DNA of 10,034 nucleotides, taken from assembly GCA_000404785.1 (NCBI GenBank), contig ASNI01000077.1:1-10034 (forward strand), given 5' to 3'. The DNA is from Cloacimonetes bacterium SCGC AAA252-N17 (GTDB lineage: Bacteria; Cloacimonadota; Cloacimonadia; JGIOTU-2). The translations under genes and the position numbers were made by a program. Shown one piece after another: positions 1 to 7,152 of the stretch. Under the pieces are notes generated by a model, which saw only the letters and a list, made by a program, of their open reading frames with translations, was not told the origin of the DNA and made no database searches. Within the stretch, counting starts at the first letter, position 1; every line of letters begins with the position of its first letter.

Positions 1-2244
1 ACAAAAACATACCGCTAATCCCCCAACTGGGGTTTTTAAAGTGAACTCATCAATTGTATCTGCAAATTGGCTGAAAACTAAAATCTTTTCGTCTTTGTGT
101 CTATCCTTAATTAATTTCGTTAATTCCTTTAGTTTATTATCATCCTCTGGTACCCAATCCCTACAGATATCAATTATTTTCTGCAACTCATCGCAATCAA
201 ATCTTAAATCTCTCATTAATTTCTTAGTGAAGAATTTAGAATCAATCCATCGGAATTTCCTTCTTTGTTTATCTACATACTTTTTATAAATAACTTCTGA
301 TTTCAAATACAATTTCTCCGCACCATCTAATTCAGCAAAGTTTTTATCCAGATCTGCAAATAATTCTTCAAAATCTTCATCAGATTCAATATTTATATCC
401 AATAAACTTGCTTCCTGGGCACCAATGGGTAACTTAAGCTTATTCTTTATTGCATAAGTAAATATCAAGTTTCTTAGTATATGTCTCTCTATCGATAGTA
501 AAAAAACATGTCCGCTGCTTTCTAAACGTTTAAACAGGTTTGTTCTACAAAAACCCATTAATCTTTTACCTGCACGTGAAAGGTCATCTAATTGCTTTTT
601 TTCAGATTCACTTGCTTCTGATTCTATATTTTTATCTATATAATTCCCCAATCCGTATCGAGGTAACTTCAAGCTGTTTATGATCTCGACCACCTTGTCA
701 GAATACAGCTTTGCATATTGATCAATTTCTTCTGTTTCATCGATTTGAAATTTCAACGTTTTTGGAAACCTGGCAGGGAAGTATGATAATGTGCCATTTG
801 CCATTTTAAGATATTTTCTGTTATTTTCAGTATTTGCTTTTGCATAGTTATCAATAATGAAGCTCCTTGTTCTTCTCACTAGATAGAGCCTCATCAATTC
901 CCGCCAATCATCAGGATAAAAACTTTTCTCGAATGCTGCTAAAGATCTGAGAGGAGCTTGATGTCTCGTCTGGAATTCGATTTCTCCAATTTCATTAATA
1001 TACATTTCTGGTTTTATCCCGATATCCAGATCTTCTGGTACGAATAATCTAAGTTGATTTGATAAATCCAAGAATGTTTTATTATAAGGAGTAGCGGTTA
1101 ACATTATTACTTTACTTTCATTGTTATAAATATAATCTTGAATTACTTTATATCTTTTTCCTTCTTTATTTCGAAGATTATGACTTTCGTCGATGATGAC
1201 AAGCCTGAATCTTCTTAATTTAGGAAGTACTCCTTGAGCTTTGGTAATTGATAGAACTTTTGCTCGTAATCTATATTTTATTCTGTAATCCTCCCACATC
1301 GATTCCAGATTCTTTGGACAGATAATGAGAGTTTCTAGATTGAAATCATCCTCAAAGATTCTCGCGACAGCAGTTGCCATTAACGTTTTTCCTAATCCTA
1401 CAACATCACCGATTAACACACCTCCCCTTTTGTGGAGATGGTGTGCTGCAATTTTAACTGCTGCAACTTGATATTCGAAAAGAATGTTTTCAAAATCTTT
1501 TGGTAAATTGAATTCTGATATCCCTGATCTGGCTTCTTGAGCTAAATGATATGCTATCTTCAAATAAATATAGTACGGTGGGATTGGGGATTCTCTTGCC
1601 CAGCTTTCATCAATTAAATCCGCAAGATCGTCTGTGATATCGATACACCATATATCATTCCATCTATCGTTAAACCATTTTTCTAGTTTTTCACCAGCGT
1701 CATTGTCCAACACATCTACATTTAACTCACCCTGATTTGACAAACCTGCGAAAGTAAGATTACTACTGCCCACATAACCAATTATAGGATTAAACTGATC
1801 CTCTCTATATGCCAAGTATAACTTAGCATGAAGAGGATGCCTTAGAAATAGTCTAATAATTACTTTCTTTGCTCTTAGTTGTTTTGAAAGTCTTCTCAGA
1901 TTTATTTCATCGTATTCTGTTGGGATACCAAAAGTTAGTTGTTCTTTGAATTGGCTAATAATCCGATTCTTTATTTGTAGTGCAATCTGATTGGTAATTT
2001 TATCCTTACTCGCCCCAATTCGTAATTCTTTTTGTAATTCATGGTGCGGAATATTTTGCATTCCTACAAGTAACCTACATTGATTATTAGTGCCGCCATC
2101 CCAATTATCGATCTCGTCAACTAATTGCTTCCAACCTCTTAAATTAAAATAACCCACACAAATGTCAGCTCTATACGAAATTTTGATAGAATCTCTCAAG
2201 CTACTTGATAATAATAAATCAATGTTATCGAAAATTCTTGGCAT
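1..2244 (-). CDS. PLD-domain / SNF2-like superfamily 2 helicase (3' end beyond the window)
   Basis: An uninterrupted frame of 748 codons reads from ATG at 2244 to the left edge without a stop, so the C-terminus is missing. AAGGA lies 5 bases before the start. The N-terminal ~200 residues look like a PLD (phospholipase D-like) nuclease domain: HAK at 139-141, then GSSNLT at 159-164 and NQGE at 170-173, as in single-HKD proteins. The helicase core follows: Walker A GDVVGLGKT (279-287), Walker B as DESH (352-355), motif III TATP (383-386), and FSQFADT (724-730) opening the second RecA lobe. Motifs V and VI would lie off the edge. Proteins of this layout are known mainly from restriction and phage-defence neighbourhoods; a DNA translocase-nuclease role is inferred. 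A repair helicase is the alternative. The last ~15 codons (LKTPVGGLAV) look less helicase-like, so a frame error near the edge is possible. Confidence 0.88.
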   Translation of the reverse strand, partial: MPRIFDNIDLLLSSSLRDSIKISYRADICVGYFNLRGWKQLVDEIDNWDGGTNNQCRLLVGMQNIPHHELQKELRIGASKDKITNQIALQIKNRIISQFKEQLTFGIPTEYDEINLRRLSKQLRAKKVIIRLFLRHPLHAKLYLAYREDQFNPIIGYVGSSNLTFAGLSNQGELNVDVLDNDAGEKLEKWFNDRWNDIWCIDITDDLADLIDESWARESPIPPYYIYLKIAYHLAQEARSGISEFNLPKDFENILFEYQVAAVKIAAHHLHKRGGVLIGDVVGLGKTLMATAVARIFEDDFNLETLIICPKNLESMWEDYRIKYRLRAKVLSITKAQGVLPKLRRFRLVIIDESHNLRNKEGKRYKVIQDYIYNNESKVIMLTATPYNKTFLDLSNQLRLFVPEDLDIGIKPEMYINEIGEIEFQTRHQAPLRSLAAFEKSFYPDDWRELMRLYLVRRTRSFIIDNYAKANTENNRKYLKMANGTLSYFPARFPKTLKFQIDETEEIDQYAKLYSDKVVEIINSLKLPRYGLGNYIDKNIESEASESEKKQLDDLSRAGKRLMGFCRTNLFKRLESSGHVFLLSIERHILRNLIFTYAIKNKLKLPIGAQEASLLDINIESDEDFEELFADLDKNFAELDGAEKLYLKSEVIYKKYVDKQRRKFRWIDSKFFTKKLMRDLRFDCDELQKIIDICRDWVPEDDNKLKELTKLIKDRHKDEKILVFSQFADTIDEFTLKTPVGGLAVCFC

Positions 2245-2275
2245 ATTTTCCTTTTACTTAGAAGATTTCGTATGA

Positions 2276-2304
2276 AAAATCTAATAACTAAATTAATTGT
2301 CAAT
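2276..2304 (-). promoter_or_regulatory. Possible promoter for the PLD-helicase gene
   Basis: Read on the minus strand, a perfect TTGACA (2299-2304) lies about 55 bases upstream of the helicase ATG. At a spacing of 16-17 bases the -10 region is only T-rich (GATTTT/ATTTTT), a poor match to TATAAT. The position fits a promoter, but AT-rich DNA gives such matches by chance, so this is a weak call. Confidence 0.25.
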
Positions 2305-2698
2305 AAAAGTATTATTCCGCAAAAAAAGCTACTTACTAATATGTGGTTTTCAATCACGACTTGTCGCGAGGATGGAGTTCAGTGCAAAATTTGCTCCCTT
2401 ACTTCGGCTCCAAAGGCATGTAATGATGTTGAGACGAGGTAAAAGAGATCATCTGAAATCCTTGTTACTTAGAATCCCAAATTTATTGGGGCACAAAGAA
2501 CATCATTATATTGTTTTAACCGATGGTGATTTTCCCCGTATTTTCATAGAGCAATAGTAGTTTACAAATGGCTCAGAAGCAAAAAAAGCAAGAAGGATTA
2601 CTACTTTGTTTCGTAATCATCTTTCTATGCTCTTGTCATACTGTGCTTACCCGTTAAAGCCCAATAAAGTTAAGCCTGGTCGAAGCAGAAAATAAATC
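2305..2698. other. Intergenic stretch without a convincing gene
   Basis: This gap lies between the helicase start and the VOC gene stop. It holds an 86-codon open frame on the plus strand (2297-2557) and a 29-codon frame (2568-2657) whose end resembles a lipobox (LCSC). Neither has a clear ribosome binding site or a family I recognise. A small hairpin, CCCAA-ATTTA-TTGGG, lies at 2476-2490. The stretch may be decayed DNA or may carry signals for the flanking genes; nothing stronger can be said. Confidence 0.4.
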
Positions 2699-3058
2699 TT
2701 ACTTTGCTTTAGGATCGGACTGCATCATTCCGTGAATGTTACCTTCAGGATCGATAAAGTAGGCAAGCCAGCCCACACCGGGAACTGCCATCTTTTGGCG
2801 CACTATAGTCCCACCGAATTCTTCAACTTTTTTGATATAGACATCCAAATCATCGACACCAATTGTATTGATGATGCGTTCTTCGCCCTCAGCTCTGCCA
2901 ATTCCGCCATCAATACCTTCGCCCTCGCCTGTTGAGACCAGCCAATAATCCGATGGTCCATCCCATTTGTCGAATTTCCATCCGAAGGCATTTTTATAGA
3001 ATTCAATAATTTTTTCCGGTTCCTGGGCATTTATTTCGAAGTGAATTATGCGTGGCAT
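2699..3058 (-). CDS. VOC family (glyoxalase/bleomycin-resistance fold) protein
   Basis: A 119-residue protein with a single vicinal-oxygen-chelate unit of normal length. It opens with the typical strand RIIHFEI (3-9, with His6), then the helix EKIIEFYKNAFGW (15-27). It closes with WLAYFIDPEGN (97-107), a common VOC ending. The Gly-rich middle and the DDLDVYIKKVEEFGG stretch (69-83) also fit. Such small cytoplasmic proteins bind a divalent metal or a small molecule as dimers. Substrates cannot be predicted: lyases, isomerases, resistance proteins and plain binding proteins share the fold. The start is well supported by AAGGAG five bases upstream. The gene stands alone, separated from the helicase by 454 bases and from the transposase unit upstream. 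The family call is firm; the function is unknown. Confidence 0.88.
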   Translation of the reverse strand: MPRIIHFEINAQEPEKIIEFYKNAFGWKFDKWDGPSDYWLVSTGEGEGIDGGIGRAEGEERIINTIGVDDLDVYIKKVEEFGGTIVRQKMAVPGVGWLAYFIDPEGNIHGMMQSDPKAK

Positions 3059-3124
3059 AAGTGCTCCTTATTGTATTTAGAATCTACACAATATGTAACG
3101 ATTTCTTTTTCAATTTTTTGTTTT

Positions 3125-3236
3125 TTCGCACTTGTCACAAGCTCTTCGACTTATGACAAGTACTTACTACATTTTCTTGAGACATGCCTGCCAGGGCGGA
3201 GCGTAGCGTAGACTGGTCGGAGAGCATATCTTAAGT
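3125..3236. repeat. Hairpin-rich direct repeat, copy 1 (downstream of the transposase)
   Basis: This matches the copy at 3845-3955 with three substitutions and one inserted base (A at 3184). The first hairpin has perfect 8-bp arms, ACTTGTCA (3130-3137) and TGACAAGT (3154-3161), extendable by three pairs past one mismatch. A second, larger one pairs CTTGAGACATGC (3176-3187) with GCATATCTTAAG (3224-3235), allowing one G-T pair and one C-A mismatch. Its loop carries the GC-rich GGCGGAGCGTAGCGTAGAC, unlike the surrounding AT-rich DNA. It may act as a REP-like transposase recognition site or as a transcript-end structure. Confidence 0.85.
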
Positions 3237-3253
3237 AAATGCATGTGTCACAA

Positions 3254-3835
3254 TCAGTCAGTATCATCTAATAATTCTAAGAAGGATTTCTCAAAAATCT
3301 TTTCTTTGAATTTATTTATTGAACTGACATAATCATTTAAATTCATAAAATTGCTTTTCAGGATCGCATTATCAAAAAGTGTTCCATGCCTTACTCCAAT
3401 CCATTCGCGATAATTTGAAAATTCCCATTCTCTGGGATTATTGACCAAACCAGCTTTCACAGGATTGAGATGTATATATAAACAAAGAGTTAGCAATTGT
3501 TTATTATTCATAATTAACTTACTCTGTAGTGGGTTGCTGAAGATTGAACCCTTTCTTTTGTACTTTATATTATATTTCTGCACATAAGAAGACAGAACAA
3601 TATTAAAAATTTTGTACAATGGGACATTACTATTTTGTTTTAACAAGAAATGAAAATGATTGGGCATTAGACAATAAGCAAATACCGAAGTTGGAATTTT
3701 GTTCAAACTTTCTTTGAATGTTCTTAGGAACTGAATGTAATCCTCTTTCTTCCGAAACAATAATTCTTTATCTACAGTCCTATTATAAAAATGAGCAATG
3801 ATATTTTTTTCGTATTGTTCTTTTTTTACTTTCAT
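3254..3835 (-). CDS. REP-associated tyrosine transposase (RAYT), IS200/Y1 HUH family
   Basis: A 193-residue single-domain transposase of usual RAYT length. The HUH metal-binding motif is clear in YCLMPNHFHFLL (54-65), with His60 and His62. Conserved flanking parts are the N-terminal HFYNRTV (15-21), the tyrosine-rich SSYVQKYNIKYKRKGSIF (82-99), which should contain the catalytic Tyr (Tyr84 or Tyr88), and YIHLNPVKAGLV near the middle. RAYTs nick single-stranded DNA at REP hairpins and are thought to spread these repeats; unlike IS200 they are often single-copy, domesticated genes. Here the gene is bracketed by two copies of a long hairpin repeat, the likely substrate. Start choice: AAGGA lies 7 bases upstream, inside the upstream repeat's edge. 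The frame looks intact, so the protein may be active. Confidence 0.93.
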   Translation of the reverse strand: MKVKKEQYEKNIIAHFYNRTVDKELLFRKKEDYIQFLRTFKESLNKIPTSVFAYCLMPNHFHFLLKQNSNVPLYKIFNIVLSSYVQKYNIKYKRKGSIFSNPLQSKLIMNNKQLLTLCLYIHLNPVKAGLVNNPREWEFSNYREWIGVRHGTLFDNAILKSNFMNLNDYVSSINKFKEKIFEKSFLELLDDTD

Positions 3836-3844
3836 ATATAATCC

Positions 3845-3955
3845 TTCGCACTTGTCACAAGCTCTTCGACTTATGACAAGTACTTACTACATTTTCTTGA
3901 GACTGCCTGCCAGGGCGGAGCGTAGCGTAGACATGTCGGAGAGCATGTCTTAAGT
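3845..3955. repeat. Hairpin-rich direct repeat, copy 2 (upstream of the transposase)
   Basis: Same orientation and nearly the same sequence as the repeat at 3125-3236. The first 59 bases are identical. It lacks the A found at 3184 in the other copy, and near the right end it has ATGTCGG in place of TGGTCGG and CATGTC in place of CATATC. The last change restores a C-G pair in the large hairpin (left arm from 3896, right arm GCATGTCTTAAG 3943-3954). It ends 14 bases before the nuclease gene stop, so it could also form the 3' end structure of that operon transcript. Confidence 0.85.
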
Positions 3956-3969
3956 GATAAAATTATTTC

Positions 3970-5607
3970 TTATTTTTTTATTACTCCGATAACCTCTACA
4001 TCATCTACTTCCCAGGAGGTGGCTTTATTTGGACTGGAATTTGTGTATTTAAACGCAATATGAACATTGTCATCCGCAAAATCGGAGATATCAATATAAC
4101 CTGAATGTTCCCATACATAATGCCCTTTAGAAAGATAAGTTTCAAGGAGAATCCATGTTGCATCTTCAGGATTATTTCCCTCTGTATAATTTGTTGAGAT
4201 GAACGCCTCTATTCCTGGATAAAGGTCTTCATAATTTTTCGCAGTTTCAAAACTCAATATTATATCTCGATAATTATATAAATTCAAACTTGGAGAGATA
4301 AGCCAATCCTCGCAGGGCTCATTCGCCTTGTATCCGCTCATTTTCATGAAGTGCCTGTCTCCGTATGATGAATGATACCAGTTTTTGTCACTAGCTTCGC
4401 TATAAGCAGACCAACCCTCCCAGCCATCCTCAAAGGAACTGGAAAGAAGTGTTTGGGCAAGAGGATCAATTCCGTGACCTTTAAGTATTACAAATTTTGT
4501 TATAGCTCCTTCAGATGAGAGGAAAAGCGTATCTTCATAGACGATTTTTTTATCTGGCTTGAAATGGATAGATATTTGCTCGTTAACAAATCCATCCATC
4601 GGCTGAAATTGCAAATTATAGATTGGGTACTCATCTTTTTTGTATGAAATAAAGAATGGTGAGGAAGTTGAAATTGCTACATCTTCAATAATATCATACC
4701 CACTTACTACAAAAGCTATAGATCCTGATCGCTGCCCGATCTTCTGATTGCCGAAGCGAATAATCGGATCGGAAAAGTTTACTGATGGCTGAAGATTGGG
4801 TTCACCCCAAATACGTTCAACAAATTCAGGATGATCAATGAACGGATTACTATTATGCTGATATGAGTAGATCACATCATTTCTGTGCCGTTCTCTTTCA
4901 TCAACAGGATCAAGTTCGTGCCACTGAAGCAGCGTCGAAAGTTTACCAAATTTTGCACCATAGGTTCCAGTCTTATCCAGGAGTTCGAGGTCATAGGTTT
5001 TGTTCTCTCCCTCATAGCGGACTGCCATGTAGAACATCATGCGTGCAACGTCACCTTTTACCTTATCCGGTGGTTCCCATGAATCAAAATCGTAATAACA
5101 TCCATCCACTTCTTCCAGTGCATAACCTCCCCAATCGAAATCTCGATTTCCGCGTGCACCATTTACAGAACGATCTGCGGGTCTGAGATGGTGAACATCT
5201 GTATATGCTGTATCAGACATGTCAGGGAAGCCATGGGATTTTGCCCAGATATGCTCCCTGTTCCATGAATCATCATGAGAGATACCATACTCTCTCAGAT
5301 AATCAAAATCGTCGCCATGGTCAGCATATTCTGCTTTTTGAGACCGACCGGAGTAAAACAGAATAATATTGTCCGGGGTTGAAAGATCAACGTCAGCTTC
5401 GATCATAATATCTTTTGTCGCCACAGTTGAATCACTGAAGTAAGGATACATTGTATGATCTTTTATAAGAGCGTGGAGGGCAGCTTTTAATTCATCGCCT
5501 TCATATTCCAAAACATCTTTATAATATTCATCAGCCGAAACAGGTGTAAAACCATAGAGAGATTGACAAAATAGTAAAATTGATATAAGTGATATTATAA
5601 TTTTCAT
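3970..5607 (-). CDS. Secreted endonuclease I family nuclease with Ig-like and C-terminal jelly-roll-type domains
   Basis: 545 residues. A signal peptide (about 1-19, hydrophobic ISLISILLFC) points to export. Residues ~25-265 form an endonuclease I domain (EndA/Vvn/Bacillus Bsn type): WNREHIW (115-121, with the likely Glu118/His119 catalytic pair), DVHHLRP (137-143), and N149, R152, N154 of the metal-binding NxxRxN pattern. These enzymes cut DNA and often RNA outside the cell without sequence preference. Residues ~275-383 look like an Ig/ASH-type beta sandwich. Residues ~386-545 resemble a choice-of-anchor J/cleaved-adhesin module (FEDGWEGW near the start, WEVDDVEV at the end), perhaps for surface or glycan binding. 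No type IX sorting tail is visible. The start overlaps the upstream lipoprotein stop as ATGA, implying one operon and translational coupling. Domain limits are approximate. Confidence 0.92.
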   Translation of the reverse strand: MKIIISLISILLFCQSLYGFTPVSADEYYKDVLEYEGDELKAALHALIKDHTMYPYFSDSTVATKDIMIEADVDLSTPDNIILFYSGRSQKAEYADHGDDFDYLREYGISHDDSWNREHIWAKSHGFPDMSDTAYTDVHHLRPADRSVNGARGNRDFDWGGYALEEVDGCYYDFDSWEPPDKVKGDVARMMFYMAVRYEGENKTYDLELLDKTGTYGAKFGKLSTLLQWHELDPVDERERHRNDVIYSYQHNSNPFIDHPEFVERIWGEPNLQPSVNFSDPIIRFGNQKIGQRSGSIAFVVSGYDIIEDVAISTSSPFFISYKKDEYPIYNLQFQPMDGFVNEQISIHFKPDKKIVYEDTLFLSSEGAITKFVILKGHGIDPLAQTLLSSSFEDGWEGWSAYSEASDKNWYHSSYGDRHFMKMSGYKANEPCEDWLISPSLNLYNYRDIILSFETAKNYEDLYPGIEAFISTNYTEGNNPEDATWILLETYLSKGHYVWEHSGYIDISDFADDNVHIAFKYTNSSPNKATSWEVDDVEVIGVIKK

Positions 5608-6644
5608 TTATTGACCTGCGGCTTTCCTACGAACCCGAGAATTGTCTCAGGAAATTTATCTGTTACTATGATAAATCCTTGATCTCCAAATCGTACGATG
5701 CCTTCCCAATTTCTGGAATTTTCGTCGTCGATTATTTTTAATTGAATGGGTGGCTGCTCAATCAGTGTTATGCCTTTCGGAGAGTAATGGAATTCCAATA
5801 AACGTTCAACTGTTTTATATTGAGAATGCCTTTCTCCCTGCCCATATTTTTGAGCAATCGCATCTAATGGAGGATCATTTTTTTGAACATCACCAGACCA
5901 CATATAATTGATCATCCAAAAATTATCATTTTCATCCAGCTCTGTTGCGTCGGTTAATCTGTATTCAATATATGGTAATGAGAGCGAATCAACTAAATTC
6001 AATGAGTGGTCAAAAACATAAGCATAAGGTTCTATCCCAAGTTGTTCACTATTCAATTCATAAATAGTAATCACTCGATCATCAGTAACAAGTATTGTCT
6101 CGTCTGTCGCATTAGATATTGGAGCTCTGGGAGGTAATTCTACTCTTTCATCCACTTCCACAGTAATAGTTTTCATGTCATCTGAAATGGTTCCCTTGAA
6201 GAGATATCCCATCATTTCTGCAGGACTGGATTCAACAGTAAAAAATACAGTATTTCCATAAAAAGCAATGGCTTCAAAACCTTCATATCCTTCAATAATG
6301 TCTTTTAAATCCGGTGCATTCAGTTCAATGGGAATCGGTTTAATAGGTTCCGAATTTGTGCCATTCAAATATTCTTTAATTACAGATATTGGAATCGCAA
6401 AAAAGGAGCCGTCGTAGTTTGAAGGAAAAAGATGGGGATACTGAGGGAGTAAAATAAGGTAGTCACCATACCAGGCAAGTCCGGATATTTCAGCTTTTGG
6501 TTCTGAAATTTCTCCTTCAAGAGTAATGTATTGCACTGTGATTTCTTCAGGTTGCTGAGGTTCCTCTGATTTTTGAATATCCTGAAGTGAAGAGCAGGAA
6601 AATAAAGATGCAACTACTACTAATAAAAGAATTAATTTTTTCAT
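5604..6644 (-). CDS. Lipoprotein with esterase-like-phytase / propeller features
   Basis: 346 residues. The N-terminus is a lipoprotein signal, MKKLILLLVVVASLFSC, with Cys17 as the acylated residue, followed by a polar, Glu/Pro-rich linker. The rest shows beta-propeller-like repeats with the phrases ISGLAWYGDYLILLP (53-67), EGFEAIAFYGNTVFF (121-135) and NWEGIVRFGDQGFII (312-326). These resemble the esterase-like-activity-of-phytase and SdiA-regulated families, whose members sit in the periplasm or on the surface. Phytase activity has been proposed for the family but rarely shown, so I make no enzyme claim. GAGG lies about 8 bases before the start. It is the first gene of an operon, its TGA overlapping the nuclease ATG. 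The pairing suggests a shared extracellular job, perhaps handling phosphorylated substrates. A binding protein is equally possible. Confidence 0.72.
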   Translation of the reverse strand: MKKLILLLVVVASLFSCSSLQDIQKSEEPQQPEEITVQYITLEGEISEPKAEISGLAWYGDYLILLPQYPHLFPSNYDGSFFAIPISVIKEYLNGTNSEPIKPIPIELNAPDLKDIIEGYEGFEAIAFYGNTVFFTVESSPAEMMGYLFKGTISDDMKTITVEVDERVELPPRAPISNATDETILVTDDRVITIYELNSEQLGIEPYAYVFDHSLNLVDSLSLPYIEYRLTDATELDENDNFWMINYMWSGDVQKNDPPLDAIAQKYGQGERHSQYKTVERLLEFHYSPKGITLIEQPPIQLKIIDDENSRNWEGIVRFGDQGFIIVTDKFPETILGFVGKPQVNK

Positions 6645-6907
6645 GATATTTCCTCATTTTTTGTTTATATGACATTGAAGCCCGATTTCTTTGTCAAACT
6701 CCTTGTGCAAAATATTAAATTTCCTGCATCATCTTTATCAATCTTAATTGTGTAAACCAAAAACGGATATGAGATCGTGAAAAAATCCTACTTACTTTTC
6801 GATAATATTCAACATTATAAAATGAAAACAATCATAAAGAAGATATCAGGGATGTAGTATATTTTGACATTTTTTTATCGGTTTTTCACAAACAACAAAA
6901 ACATTGT
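6645..6907. promoter_or_regulatory. Divergent intergenic region between the lipoprotein operon and the rightward genes
   Basis: About 263 AT-rich bases separate the leftward and rightward genes, so promoters for both are expected here. On the minus strand a perfect TTGACA lies at 6692-6697, but the best -10 candidates (within 6667-6673) are poor and spaced 18-19 bases away. On the plus strand TTGACA at 6864-6869 has no -10 partner at normal spacing. No operator or riboswitch is recognisable. Confidence 0.3.
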
Positions 6908-6926
6908 GTGATCAAAAAAGAACAAG

Positions 6927-7126
6927 ATGAAAAAAATTATCATACTCATTTTTTTCTTACCCCTTGTTGTGCTTGCCCAAGAATCTTTATCGGACTGCCA
7001 GATAATCTCGATTTCAAGAACACGAAATCGCTTGGATTACAACTGGTCACAGGATTAGTACGACAATTGCAAGGAAATATTGACGTTGAGAGAACTACTT
7101 GCACAAAGTTCACCATAATTTTTTAA
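6927..7126 (+). pseudogene. Histidine kinase relic: signal-peptide start joined out of frame to a kinase C-terminus
   Basis: Two frames are pieced together. From ATG 6927 one reads a clear exported N-terminus, MKKIIILIFFLPLVVLAQ, which runs into a stop at 7056-7058. In another frame, from about 6989 to TAA 7124-7126, the sequence reads GLPDNLDF, then SLGLQLVTGLVRQLQG, then TKFTIIF. This is the end of a histidine kinase HATPase_c domain: the glycine box, the SLGLQLV helix of the PAS-linked kinase type, and a final GTKF-like strand in which Gly is replaced by Cys. The DHp domain, N box and most of the ATPase domain are absent. The simplest reading is a large internal deletion in one sensor kinase gene, leaving its first ~20 and last ~45 residues. 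It ends 26 bases before the Cache sensor gene, which may once have been its partner. No function is expected. Confidence 0.75.
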
Positions 7127-7152
7127 AAATAAAATTCTTTTAAGGAGGTTAC

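Larger units (their letters stand above)
3125..3955 (-). mobile_element. RAYT transposase unit bracketed by direct hairpin repeats
   Basis: The unit comprises a RAYT gene (3254-3835) with a 112-base repeat just downstream (3125-3236) and a 111-base copy just upstream (3845-3955), both in the same orientation. Gaps between gene and repeats are only 17 and 9 bases, and the transposase ribosome binding site AAGGA (3843-3847) overlaps the end of the upstream copy. The layout matches what is known of RAYT genes flanked by REP palindromes, though these repeats are longer than classic REPs. The outer limits are set where the two copies stop matching; no target-site duplication is visible outside them. 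Whether it moves as a unit is not shown. Confidence 0.65.

Noticed and set aside
20..37. CCCC-AACT-GGGG followed by five T residues, terminator-like on the plus strand
   Set aside because: It lies inside the helicase reading frame and no plus-strand gene precedes it; the stem is only 4-5 pairs.
1..47. Alternative frame reading FKNPSWGISGMFL at the helicase end
   Set aside because: Could signal a frame error near the edge, since the in-frame residues look unlike the family, but too little sequence remains to decide.
2297..2557. 86-codon plus-strand open frame
   Set aside because: No ribosome binding site, no recognisable domain, and it begins within the likely promoter of the leftward helicase.
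2568..2657. 29-codon frame with a hydrophobic stretch ending in a lipobox-like LCSC
   Set aside because: Too short for a confident call, no good ribosome binding site, and no mature part after the lipobox.
3125..3955. CRISPR-like array from the two repeats
   Set aside because: Only two copies, about 720 bases apart, with a transposase gene between them; no spacers.
6864..6869. TTGACA on the plus strand as promoter of the Cache/M42 operon
   Set aside because: No -10-like sequence at 15-19 bases downstream.
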